33,039 nucleotides of DNA from an uncultured Bacteroidota bacterium (lineage in GTDB: Bacteria > Bacteroidota > Bacteroidia > Flavobacteriales > Flavobacteriaceae): contig CAIJFC010000191.1 in assembly GCA_903819815.1 (NCBI GenBank), positions 1-33,039 on the forward strand, read 5' to 3'. Of this stretch, positions 1-8,524 are shown in pieces. The notes beneath the pieces were generated by a model. The model was not told where the DNA came from. It ran no database searches and was given only the letters and a program-made list of their open reading frames with translations. Both the position numbers and the translations under genes were made by a program. The first letter of the stretch is position 1, and each line of letters opens with the position of its first letter.

Positions 1-47
1 ATTAAGTTAATTTAAAATTAATATTATTCAAACTAAAAAAACTATTT

Positions 48-596
48 ATGAAAACTATTGTTAAATATTCATTATTAATTGTTTCTATATTCACTATTTC
101 TTCTTGTGGATCAGGTAAAGTTTCTGCAACTGAAAATGCAAAAGAAATTGTTTTGCCAATAAAAAATTTCCAATCTGATAAATCTTTTTTTAGATCAATT
201 TCTAGTGGAACAAGTCCAAATATGTCTTTTGCGAAAGAATTAGCTTTTAAAAACGCAGCTAACGAAATTGCAAAAACAATCGATGTAAGAGTAAAATCTT
301 TATTAGAAGATTATGCAAGACAATCGGAAATAGACTCTTCAATAGATTATAAGTCGGAAGCAGAGCGTATGGCAACAATTTCGACAGATCAATCATTAAA
401 AAATGCTAAAATTGTTCAAGAAAAAATATTTCAAAACCCTGATAAAACCTATACTTACTGGGTTGGAGTTGAATTGAGCAAAGAAGATGTTTTTAATACA
501 TTGAAAAACAACATTTCATCGTCAAAAATAAAAGCACTTCATGCTGAAAAAGTTGATTTTAGAGAAACGTTCAACAAGAATTTTGAAGAAAAATAA
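48..596 (+). CDS. LPP20-like lipoprotein
   Basis: Encodes a 182-residue predicted lipoprotein: a short basic and hydrophobic N-terminus ends in a lipobox with Cys20 (TISSC), so the mature protein should be lipid-anchored and face the periplasm. Residues about 45-155 have the LPP20-family look: a strand with SFFRSISSG, then an amphipathic helix rich in spaced Ala (AKELAFKNAANEIAKTI), then a strand pair ending YWVGVEL. LPP20-type domains occur in lipoproteins and flagellar accessory proteins of unclear biochemical role. It is the first gene of a string of six exported-protein genes, and its stop lies one base before the next start, so co-translation is likely. The 47 bases upstream contain no convincing promoter, so the operon may begin outside the window. 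The family call is from pattern only; the cellular role is unknown. Confidence 0.72.
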   Translation: MKTIVKYSLLIVSIFTISSCGSGKVSATENAKEIVLPIKNFQSDKSFFRSISSGTSPNMSFAKELAFKNAANEIAKTIDVRVKSLLEDYARQSEIDSSIDYKSEAERMATISTDQSLKNAKIVQEKIFQNPDKTYTYWVGVELSKEDVFNTLKNNISSSKIKALHAEKVDFRETFNKNFEEK

Positions 597-597
597 T

Positions 598-2547
598 ATG
601 AAGAAAATAATTTTTTCTTTAATCGGGCTGTTTTTGTTAAATGCTTGTTCCTCTTCTTTAAACAAAAACAGCAAACAACCAAAATGGTTGAGCGAATCCT
701 ACAGGAACATGGTATTTCCCTCGGATCAATATTATGTAAATTTTGACCAAAAAAAATTATCTGATTTTTCATCTAAATCTGAGAAAGATAAAAAGAATGA
801 ATTTAGTAGAGATTTGGAAACGCAATTGGTAAAACAAATTGTAGATAAGATTTCGTTTTCTACTTCGTCCTCAGAGCTTCAAACAGAAAATAAAAAAATA
901 GATTACATCTCTTCCGTACTTCGCGAATCTTCACAATCGGCTTCTGCTACTTTAGTTGGAAAAAAGGAAGAATATTATCTAGACAAATCAAATAAGACTA
1001 TTTCGGCTATTATTTATGTTAAAAAATCGGACTTAGCCAAAGGTTATAAATCGACTTTAAATTCGAAAATAGATTTATTAAAGAGTAAAATTGACCAATA
1101 TTTGACTAGTAATTTGCAAGATGTTAAATCTCCGTTAAGTGAAATCAATTCGGAAATTAAATCGATTCAAAATGATATTGAAATTTATACCATTATCATT
1201 TCCGGAACCGATTCGAATTTGATGGATAAATACAATAATATGTATTCATCCTATTCAAAATTGAATGCTTCTTTTGGCAATGATTCTAAAATAATTGATA
1301 ATTTAATAAATGAAGCAGATCAATTGTATCAAAACGAATCTAGTTTTGAAAGCATTATAGCAAAATTAAATGAAGCTTTATTATATGATGCTAATAATGC
1401 CAAAGTACTTGGTAAAATTAAAGACTATAAATCGAAATGGACTTTAAAGTTAACTTCAGAATTAAATTCGAAAACTAGTAACAAAGATTATTTATCAGCA
1501 ATTAAAATTTTAGATAAATTAGTTGTAGTTGATCAAAATAACGATACTGTTTATAGAGAAAAGCAAAAGAATTTAATTGAAGATTATTTTAGAGAAACCG
1601 TTTTTAACATCAAAAATTTAGTAAAAAATGGTTCGTTAAATGAGGGTTTAAAGCAATTAAATGATATTTCTAAATATTCTTATGTTGACCTTGATGAATT
1701 TAATAATATAAAATCACAATTGGAAGCAATTAGTATTGACAATGCAATTGGTACTATTGAGAATCACATTTACAATAAAAATTATGAACTTGCCGCAAGC
1801 GTTTGTAAGAGAAATTTGATTTTATATCCAAAAAACAAAAAATTAAAACAATTGTTTGAAGAAGTTTTAACTTTAGTTGCTGAAAATAAGAAAGAAGAAT
1901 TAATGAAAACTCGACCAACGAGATATGTAGTTGAGTTAAATTATAGTTTATCTCATTTGCCTGAAGTAATTCAAGATAAAAACAATCCCAATTTACCACC
2001 TTTGGATGTTTCTAAAATTAAAATAAATAATCAATTCAAAAATTTTGAATTAGGGTTGTATAAAAAAATTCATATAAAGGATAAGAATACAAACTTTAGT
2101 GATAAGCATAAATTTTCTTATTCTCAAATTGGGGTTAGAGTTGGTTATTTAGATCTTTCTAAGCAGCCATTTTACAATTATTTTAGTTCATCGCAAAACA
2201 CTTATTATTTTAAAGAAAGTAAAATAACTCAGATAGAAGCAAGTTTTATTTGGCATAGTTTTTTTATGTTTAATATAGGTTATTTAACGGAAACATTACC
2301 TGAAATTAAACCAGATTTCAGTATTGTTAGTAAAGAAAACAGCTATTTATGTTCCACAATTGGATTGAGAATTCCTTTTGATTTTATTCATTTAACAGCC
2401 GATGTTACCGGATATTCGAATGGAAGCGAAATCACGAAAGTTTATGCCAAAGCTGGAGTTTCTATAAATATTGGATTTAGTAAAAAATTTAACGGAGAAG
2501 ATAAAAAGTATATTGAAAACGAAGTTTCTATAATCAGAAATAATTAA
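598..2547 (+). CDS. Large lipoprotein: LPP20-like domain, helical repeats, beta-rich C-terminus
   Basis: The start is placed at the ATG at 598 rather than the in-frame ATG at 541, because only 598 gives a proper lipoprotein signal (MKKIIFSLIGLFLLNAC, lipid Cys17) and it lies one base after the previous stop. The product has 649 residues. Residues about 50-160 look like a second LPP20-type domain. Residues about 160-440 are Lys/Asn/Ser-rich, helical and TPR-like (for example a segment around SIIAKLNEALLYDANNAKVL). From about residue 445 to the end the sequence turns into alternating polar/hydrophobic strands (VVELNYSLSHL, IGVRVGYLDL, YAKAGVSINIGF) typical of a small outer-membrane barrel or beta sandwich. 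I do not recognise the whole architecture. The pairing with the preceding LPP20-like gene suggests that the two act together at the outer membrane. Confidence 0.7.
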   Translation: MKKIIFSLIGLFLLNACSSSLNKNSKQPKWLSESYRNMVFPSDQYYVNFDQKKLSDFSSKSEKDKKNEFSRDLETQLVKQIVDKISFSTSSSELQTENKKIDYISSVLRESSQSASATLVGKKEEYYLDKSNKTISAIIYVKKSDLAKGYKSTLNSKIDLLKSKIDQYLTSNLQDVKSPLSEINSEIKSIQNDIEIYTIIISGTDSNLMDKYNNMYSSYSKLNASFGNDSKIIDNLINEADQLYQNESSFESIIAKLNEALLYDANNAKVLGKIKDYKSKWTLKLTSELNSKTSNKDYLSAIKILDKLVVVDQNNDTVYREKQKNLIEDYFRETVFNIKNLVKNGSLNEGLKQLNDISKYSYVDLDEFNNIKSQLEAISIDNAIGTIENHIYNKNYELAASVCKRNLILYPKNKKLKQLFEEVLTLVAENKKEELMKTRPTRYVVELNYSLSHLPEVIQDKNNPNLPPLDVSKIKINNQFKNFELGLYKKIHIKDKNTNFSDKHKFSYSQIGVRVGYLDLSKQPFYNYFSSSQNTYYFKESKITQIEASFIWHSFFMFNIGYLTETLPEIKPDFSIVSKENSYLCSTIGLRIPFDFIHLTADVTGYSNGSEITKVYAKAGVSINIGFSKKFNGEDKKYIENEVSIIRNN

Positions 2548-2550
2548 AAA

Positions 2551-4266
2551 ATGAATATTATGAAAAAAATTACAGTTCTTTTAGTGGTATTACAATTGTT
2601 TGCAAGTTGTAGTTTGTTTAAATCATCAAATGATTTAGAATTAATTCCTTTTGAGCAAAAAGGAAAGTATGGATATTTTGATTTAGAGGGTAAAATTGTT
2701 ATCAACCCTCAATTCGCTTTTGCAACTGCTTTCAGAGAAGATTTAGCATTAGTAAGATTATCTGGGGATGATGGAAAATGGGGTTATATTGATAAAAAAG
2801 GAAAATTTGTAATTAATGCCACTTACAAAGATGCCACTGTTTTTCAAGATGGTTTAGCTTGGGTGGTTACAGATAATGCTGCTCCTTCAGCAATTGATAA
2901 AGATGGGAAAATTAAATTTACCCTAAAACAAGCTAATGATGTGAAATTATTTTCAGAAGGTTTAGCAGGTTTTTCTGTAAAAGACACCACCAATAACGAA
3001 ACTTGGGGATTTGTAGATAAATCTGGAATTTCAACTGTAAACCCACAATTTTTTGACATTGGAGATTATAGCGAAAGTAAATGTGCGGTAAAAAATAAAG
3101 AAGGAAAATGGGGATTTATAGATAAATCAGGAAAAATTGTTATTAATTATCAATTTGATGAAGTTGAAAAATTTAATAACGGTAAGGCGGTTGTTTATTT
3201 AGACAATAAAGCAGGTGTTATTGATGAGGATGGTAAATACACTGTTAATCCTCAGTATAAAAGCGCTCAAAATGATGGTGATTTATTCTTGATTGCTCAA
3301 GAAGACAAATATGGCTGGTGTGATGAAGAAGGAAAGTTTGTTATTAATCCACAATTTGATTCAGCTCAACCATTTAACGATAGTAAATTAGCATGTGTTG
3401 AAAGTGGAAATAAGTATGGTTATATTGATAATGCGGCTAAAATTATGATTAATCCACAATTTGATTACGCCTCTCCATTTTTTGGAAAAGTGGCATTGGT
3501 TAAATTAGGAGATAAATTTGGATTGATCGATGAGGAAGGAAAATATAAAGTAAACCCTCAGTTTGATGGAATCGGACTTGATGTATTTGCATTTTTCAAC
3601 AATACTAGTATCAAACAATCTATTACAACAGATTTCTTGGATGTAAATGCTATACTTAATGTAATTAATATTGAGCGTCCAGAAAACCTTAGTTTTAATG
3701 ATGGATTTAATTCTATCATAACAAAATTAAATAAAACTGCTGATGATTTCAGCGCTTATGATACTAATCATTCTGTATTTACTTATAAAAAAATAAACAA
3801 TGATGCCTCTTATTCATTTATGTTTACTGGGAATGTAAAAGCAATGAATAATGACACGTACGAGTTTTATATTACAGATGAAAAACCTCAAACTTTTGTT
3901 TATTCAATTAATTTGCATGGAAAAGCATATGGAAAAGCGGAATCTATTCAAAAAGCATTAGAAAACAAATTAACAGGTTTTACCAATGTTAAAAAAGGAT
4001 ATGCGCAAGGTAGATATGCTAGTATTTTTAAAGGACCAAATTCTTATGTAATTACATGGAATACAGGTGATAGCGAGCCGTTATTTTATATTTGCAACAA
4101 AAATTTTGACATAACTCACTTTTCAAGTTTAATTGTAGCAGATAAGGAAAGTTCTTACACGGAAGAAAGTGATTACGTAGAAGAACCTGGTTATGCTGCT
4201 GACTCAACTGCTGCTCCTGCTTATGATGCACCTGCTGCTGAGGCGGCAGCTCCAGCTGCAAAATGA
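2551..4266 (+). CDS. WG-repeat lipoprotein
   Basis: Encodes a predicted lipoprotein (571 residues from 2551). An in-frame ATG at 2560 gives the cleaner signal MKKITVLLVVLQLFASC, so the true start may be nine bases downstream. After the lipid Cys come about eight WG repeats (residues about 33-335), each of the form G-K-W/Y-G-[YF]-[IV]-D-x-x-G-K-[IF]-V-I-N-P-Q-F; for example GKWGYIDKKGKFVINATY. WG repeats form beta-propeller or beta-solenoid-like modules thought to bind proteins or ligands, but no general function is established. Residues about 345-535 form a separate, non-repeat domain I do not recognise. The last 35 or so residues are acidic and then Ala/Pro-rich, probably a disordered tail. 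It follows the previous gene by three bases and belongs to the same operon. Confidence 0.85.
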   Translation: MNIMKKITVLLVVLQLFASCSLFKSSNDLELIPFEQKGKYGYFDLEGKIVINPQFAFATAFREDLALVRLSGDDGKWGYIDKKGKFVINATYKDATVFQDGLAWVVTDNAAPSAIDKDGKIKFTLKQANDVKLFSEGLAGFSVKDTTNNETWGFVDKSGISTVNPQFFDIGDYSESKCAVKNKEGKWGFIDKSGKIVINYQFDEVEKFNNGKAVVYLDNKAGVIDEDGKYTVNPQYKSAQNDGDLFLIAQEDKYGWCDEEGKFVINPQFDSAQPFNDSKLACVESGNKYGYIDNAAKIMINPQFDYASPFFGKVALVKLGDKFGLIDEEGKYKVNPQFDGIGLDVFAFFNNTSIKQSITTDFLDVNAILNVINIERPENLSFNDGFNSIITKLNKTADDFSAYDTNHSVFTYKKINNDASYSFMFTGNVKAMNNDTYEFYITDEKPQTFVYSINLHGKAYGKAESIQKALENKLTGFTNVKKGYAQGRYASIFKGPNSYVITWNTGDSEPLFYICNKNFDITHFSSLIVADKESSYTEESDYVEEPGYAADSTAAPAYDAPAAEAAAPAAK

Positions 4267-4347
4267 GATTGAGCAGATTAGTATTTATTGACCAACAAAT
4301 AGCTTCACTTTTAATTATAGAAAATCATTTTCTTTGATGTTTTTATT

Positions 4348-7300
4348 ATGAAAAAAAAATTATTAATTACTTTCCTAATTGTTTTTAGCATTCAATTACA
4401 AGTAAATGCTCAATTTCGTCAACTTCGTTTAGCAAATGAAGAATTGGTTAAAGAAAATTTTGACAAGAAAAAAGCGTTTGAAAAAATTGAAAAATATGAA
4501 AAAGAATATGGTTTAAAGCCTGAATCTAAATATATTAGAAGCAAATACATGCGTAAAGTTTCTGATAACATTCAAACGATTGACAGTGCGTACACCTATT
4601 TTTTAGAGGCATATAGTGGTATAGAATACTATGACACAAAAGTGAAAGAAGAACTTTGTAAGGATATTCTTTTATGTGAGACAAATAATACCATGGAAAA
4701 CAATGAGTTTGAATTGTTTTTATTTTCAAGATATACAAAAGAAAAAAATTTAACCATAGTAGAATCATTTATTGATAAATACCCTAGAAATATTTTCTAC
4801 AATAAAGCGATTAACGTTCGAGATAGCTTGGAATTTGAAAAAGTAAAGCCATTAAATGATGAATTTGTTTTGAATGAATTCTTGAAAAAAAGGCCAAATT
4901 CCAAGTTTTATTATACTGCCGAAGATTTGATGTATACTGTCGCATTTACCAAGGCGAAAGAGTCAAATTCAGTTGGAAAATACAAAGATTACATTAAGAC
5001 GTACCCAAATTCTCCTAAAATTAAGGAAGCAATTGACTTTGTAAGTTCTAAAAATTGGGAAGAAATAGAATCAAAAAATAATAGAGATTTATTTCAAAAG
5101 TTTGTGGATGATTATCCATCAAGCAAATATGTTGGACAAGCAAACCAAAAAATAGAAGATATTGATTGGAATGCGGCTCTAGTTTCAGATAGTTTGTCCA
5201 ATTTTGAAGAATTTGCCTCCAACTATCCAAACTCTTCTAAAATAGAATTAGCCAACAGTAAAATTAAAGAGTTCAAAGAGGTTGTTTTACCTTATTTAAC
5301 TAAAAATAAAAAATATACCTTACTAAATATTGGTACACTAAAATTTATTGGAGACGTAGAATATGATTCTATGACAGCATTGCCAAAAGGCAAATTCATC
5401 GTTTCTAAATATAATAAATACGGTGTAATTGATATTTTAGCCAATAAAATTATACCAACTACTTACGATTGTATAGAAAATTCAGGGGATTTTTTCATCA
5501 CTAAATTAGGGAAAAATTATGGCGTTTTAAATGATCAAGGTCAAAAAATTGTAGATTTTTCTTTCGAATCTATTACTAAAACAGCAAATAATAACTTTAT
5601 AGTTACTAAAAATATTAATAATGTTAAAAGTACTGTTGGGTTAATTTCATCCAAAGGAGAAGGAATTTTAGAAGCCATTTACACCTATATTTCTGAAGTG
5701 GATGCAACAACATTTAATGTAACATTTAATAACCAATGCTACCTTATTGACCAGAGTGGAACTGTAATATCTCAAAAATACACTTCCTTAGATCCATTAA
5801 GTTATGTGTCTAGTACAAATTTATATTTAAAAGCAGGATTAAAAAACAAACAAGGTTTGATAAATATAAAAGGAGAAGTTGTTATTCCATTATTATATGA
5901 GTCATTAAATGAAGCCGGAGATTATATTATTGTAAGCAATACCATTCCTAAAGTGGGTAGTCGTTATGGAATTATTGACCAAAAAGGAAAAGTGGTTTTA
6001 GAGCTTAAATATAAAAGTATTTATTTTTGTGGAAACAATTTATTTTCAATTAATACCAATAACTTACCAAAATCTACTGTTAATGATTGCAAATTATACA
6101 GTTTGACTTCCAATTCATTTTTAACAAAAGACAGTTTTGATTCTATTAATCAAGTTGAAAATGGATTGTTAATGGTTGAAAAAAATGAACTTGTAGGTTA
6201 TATTAACGAACTTGGTGAAACGGTAGTAAGCCCTGTTTATCAACCTTATTATGGAGAAGAAAGAGGTACTGGAGGAGATGGAGGAGATGGAGGAGAAGAA
6301 AAATGTTATGTTGGATTAAATAGTGATGAGAACATTGCTAATAATGACATTTATAATAAAACAGAATTATTACTAGTTCAATTAGATGAAAAAATTGGGT
6401 ATATCAACTTTAAAGGGGAAATAATTATTCCAATAATCTACACCTATGGCAGTAATTTTTACAAAGGCATGGCTTCAGTTTCTGACGAAAATCAGAACAA
6501 GAGCATTATTGATACCAAAGGGAAAGTTATCTTGGAAAATGCAGAAATAGTGTATTATTACAACAATTCAAAATATGCAATTGCGAAACAAGAAAATTCG
6601 TTTTATAAAATAGATACTGAAACGCATAAAGCGGAGCTATATACTTTAATGAAGGAAATGGATTACATCGATCATTACAAAAAATATAAGATTATTACCT
6701 ATAAAGATGTGCTAGTTTATGTGACTTCTAAAGATCAAATATTAATGGCCAAAGGAATTGATTTTTCTGATTATAATTACAATAAAAAAATAGAGGTAGC
6801 TAGAAATTTTTATTATTCAGCAGAATACGATCAAGCTATTTCAGAACTTAAGTCATTGTTTAATGAAAAAAGTGATGTTTACGATGTTCCATTATTATTA
6901 GGAAAATGTTACAAAGAAAAAGGCGACACCTATTCAGCTATTGATTATTTTAACCAAGCCGTTGCTATAGATCCTAATAATACCGAAGCATACAGCGAAA
7001 GATATCAATTGAATTGGAAAAGAGATTATTGGAGTGATTCAAAAAATGACATTGTAAAATTAATAAGCCTAAGCAGTGAATTTGACGAATCATTAACGTT
7101 TAGTTTAGGATATTGCAATAGTAAACTAAATAATTATAATGAGGCATTTGAAAATTATACTAAACTATTAAAATTCAATCCTAAACATTCCACAGCTTAT
7201 AATAATAGAGGAGTAATTTACGGAATTAGAGGCGACCATCAAGCCGCCCTAAGCGATTACATGAACGCCTTAAAAAATAGTAAATATGAAGACGACGAAT

Positions 7301-7440
7301 CCAAAGGTTTGTATCTCAATAATGCTGCAAATGAGCTCAATAAACTAAATAAAAAAGCGGAAGCCTGTGTATATTGGTCTAAAGGTGCCGCATTAGGAAA
7401 TGCTGAATGTATTCGTAATAAAAAATATAATTGCAAGTAA
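4348..7440 (+). CDS. Secreted TPR / WG-repeat / TPR protein
   Basis: A 1030-residue exported protein with a classical signal peptide ending near VNAQF. Residues about 25-310 are helical repeats with the recurrent phrase YPNSxKIxxA, as in BamD- or YbgF-like TPR proteins. Residues about 325-740 hold some eight or nine WG repeats (for example KYGVIDILANKIIPTTYD, KQGLINIKGEVVIPLLYE, YGIIDQKGKVVLELKY). A Gly/Asp/Glu-rich insert built on a 9-base tandem repeat sits at residues 642-651. Residues about 815-1015 are classical TPRs (GDTYSAIDYFNQAVAIDPNN, NNRGVIYGIRGDHQAALSDY), ending in a Sel1-like phrase (YWSKGAALGNAECI). With scaffolding repeats on both sides, it is probably a periplasmic assembly platform. 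It lies 81 bases after the WG lipoprotein, with which it shares the repeat type, so the two may interact. No enzyme motif is seen. Confidence 0.82.
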   Translation: MKKKLLITFLIVFSIQLQVNAQFRQLRLANEELVKENFDKKKAFEKIEKYEKEYGLKPESKYIRSKYMRKVSDNIQTIDSAYTYFLEAYSGIEYYDTKVKEELCKDILLCETNNTMENNEFELFLFSRYTKEKNLTIVESFIDKYPRNIFYNKAINVRDSLEFEKVKPLNDEFVLNEFLKKRPNSKFYYTAEDLMYTVAFTKAKESNSVGKYKDYIKTYPNSPKIKEAIDFVSSKNWEEIESKNNRDLFQKFVDDYPSSKYVGQANQKIEDIDWNAALVSDSLSNFEEFASNYPNSSKIELANSKIKEFKEVVLPYLTKNKKYTLLNIGTLKFIGDVEYDSMTALPKGKFIVSKYNKYGVIDILANKIIPTTYDCIENSGDFFITKLGKNYGVLNDQGQKIVDFSFESITKTANNNFIVTKNINNVKSTVGLISSKGEGILEAIYTYISEVDATTFNVTFNNQCYLIDQSGTVISQKYTSLDPLSYVSSTNLYLKAGLKNKQGLINIKGEVVIPLLYESLNEAGDYIIVSNTIPKVGSRYGIIDQKGKVVLELKYKSIYFCGNNLFSINTNNLPKSTVNDCKLYSLTSNSFLTKDSFDSINQVENGLLMVEKNELVGYINELGETVVSPVYQPYYGEERGTGGDGGDGGEEKCYVGLNSDENIANNDIYNKTELLLVQLDEKIGYINFKGEIIIPIIYTYGSNFYKGMASVSDENQNKSIIDTKGKVILENAEIVYYYNNSKYAIAKQENSFYKIDTETHKAELYTLMKEMDYIDHYKKYKIITYKDVLVYVTSKDQILMAKGIDFSDYNYNKKIEVARNFYYSAEYDQAISELKSLFNEKSDVYDVPLLLGKCYKEKGDTYSAIDYFNQAVAIDPNNTEAYSERYQLNWKRDYWSDSKNDIVKLISLSSEFDESLTFSLGYCNSKLNNYNEAFENYTKLLKFNPKHSTAYNNRGVIYGIRGDHQAALSDYMNALKNSKYEDDESKGLYLNNAANELNKLNKKAEACVYWSKGAALGNAECIRNKKYNCK
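6271..6297 (+). repeat. Three in-frame 9-base tandem repeats (GGAGGAGAT)
   Basis: GGAGGAGAT occurs at 6271-6279 and 6280-6288, followed by the near copy GGAGGAGAA at 6289-6297. The copies are in frame and encode GGD-GGD-GGE inside the WG-repeat protein. The purine-rich, G-heavy tract stands out against the AT-rich surroundings. A unit of nine bases means that copy-number change would lengthen or shorten the linker without shifting frame. Confidence 0.85.
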
Positions 7441-7441
7441 T

Positions 7442-8524
7442 ATGAAATACCTGTTTTACCTTTCTCTTTTATTTATTTTTGAGGGGTTAAATGCCCAAAC
7501 AGATTCGAACAATAAAGAAGCAGATCTTTTTTATAAAGATGATAATTCTAATAGTAATCCTCAAAATAATCCGGTTAATAAAACTAATAATACAGCGCTT
7601 CAAACTAAAAAATACAGTTTTGAAAAGTCTAATTTTAGTGATTTTATAACTAACAATAAACCCATTTTTTTAACTGGAAAATCTTCTAAGCCTATTAAAA
7701 ATTCGGATTATTATAGTGATGATAATACTCAGTTATGTTATAATTCTATTTATGAAGTTGAAAATTATTCAAATGAACTTCGAAAGATTCCTCTTACCGA
7801 GAGAGACATTTTATATTTTTCAAAAATTATAAATGATGCTGTTATTGAAGCAAAATCAAACGACAAAACATATTATGTGTACAAAGTTGCATTTGATTAT
7901 AATCAAGTAAGTAGCACCCCAATGGAGTTAAATGACGACTTTTTAACACCAGTAAATCTCTATTTTTCCAACTTTAAAAACAATTCTTCAATTCAGCAAT
8001 CGGTTAAGTGTTTTGTTAAAACAAGGTTAGACGAGTATAACTGGAAAAGCGAATTTGATAAAGAAGATTATGTCAATTTAGTCACTCAGAAAATCGTAAA
8101 TAATTTAAAGGGGGATATAGGTCAAAACGGCAACTCTTATTACAAAATTTACGAAGGAATATTTGGAAACTATAACTTTGAAGGTACTACCTATGACGTA
8201 GAATTGGCTCAACAAATTGGAGTTTCGGATTTCTTTACTAACGACTTTGATTATAGATTGTATTATAAAGGAGATAGAAATTATAATAATTATATTCAAA
8301 GCAATTTAGAATTTAAATGCAATCCTACCGTTGCCAGACAAATTGCTGATCTTTTTGATTCTGAAAGAAAATTAAATATAAAATTAGAATTAATTCCAAC
8401 TTCTTCTAATTCTAATTTGTGTATTTGCAGTAGTTGTTATGAAAACAATTTTATGATTAAATCATTGGTTATTTGTCCCGATACCAATTTTAGCGAAAGT
8501 AATTCTATTCGAATTTATTTTTAA
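7442..8524 (+). CDS. Secreted protein of unknown function with Cys cluster
   Basis: The ATG at 7442 is chosen over an in-frame ATG at 7400, because it lies two bases after the preceding stop and opens a signal peptide (MKYLFYLSLLFIFEGLNAQ). The product has 360 residues. After the signal comes an Asn/Ser/Lys-rich, probably disordered stretch to about residue 60. A mixed alpha/beta body follows, with many Tyr and Asn and no motif I recognise. Near the C-terminus there is a CxCxxC group (CICSSC, Cys327, 329 and 332) with a further Cys345, possibly disulfides or a metal site; this is inference. Its stop codon overlaps the next start by one base (TAATG), which implies translational coupling to the small transglycosylase-like gene, so a partner or substrate-binding role for that protein is conceivable. 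Function unknown. Confidence 0.6.
   Translation: MKYLFYLSLLFIFEGLNAQTDSNNKEADLFYKDDNSNSNPQNNPVNKTNNTALQTKKYSFEKSNFSDFITNNKPIFLTGKSSKPIKNSDYYSDDNTQLCYNSIYEVENYSNELRKIPLTERDILYFSKIINDAVIEAKSNDKTYYVYKVAFDYNQVSSTPMELNDDFLTPVNLYFSNFKNNSSIQQSVKCFVKTRLDEYNWKSEFDKEDYVNLVTQKIVNNLKGDIGQNGNSYYKIYEGIFGNYNFEGTTYDVELAQQIGVSDFFTNDFDYRLYYKGDRNYNNYIQSNLEFKCNPTVARQIADLFDSERKLNIKLELIPTSSNSNLCICSSCYENNFMIKSLVICPDTNFSESNSIRIYF

Noticed and set aside
541-597. Longer start for the second lipoprotein at 541
   Set aside because: It would overlap the first gene by 56 bases and bury the lipoprotein signal behind 19 basic residues; ATG at 598 gives a clean signal one base after the stop.
4143-4266. Ala/Pro-rich end of the WG lipoprotein as a frameshift artefact
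   Set aside because: The frame runs smoothly from the acidic stretch to the stop and the composition is typical of a disordered tail; no alternative frame continues the domain.
4319-4333. Palindrome AGAAAATCATTTTCT before the TPR/WG gene as a terminator
   Set aside because: Six A/T-rich pairs with one G-C and no T run; such a weak stem is expected by chance in this AT-rich DNA.
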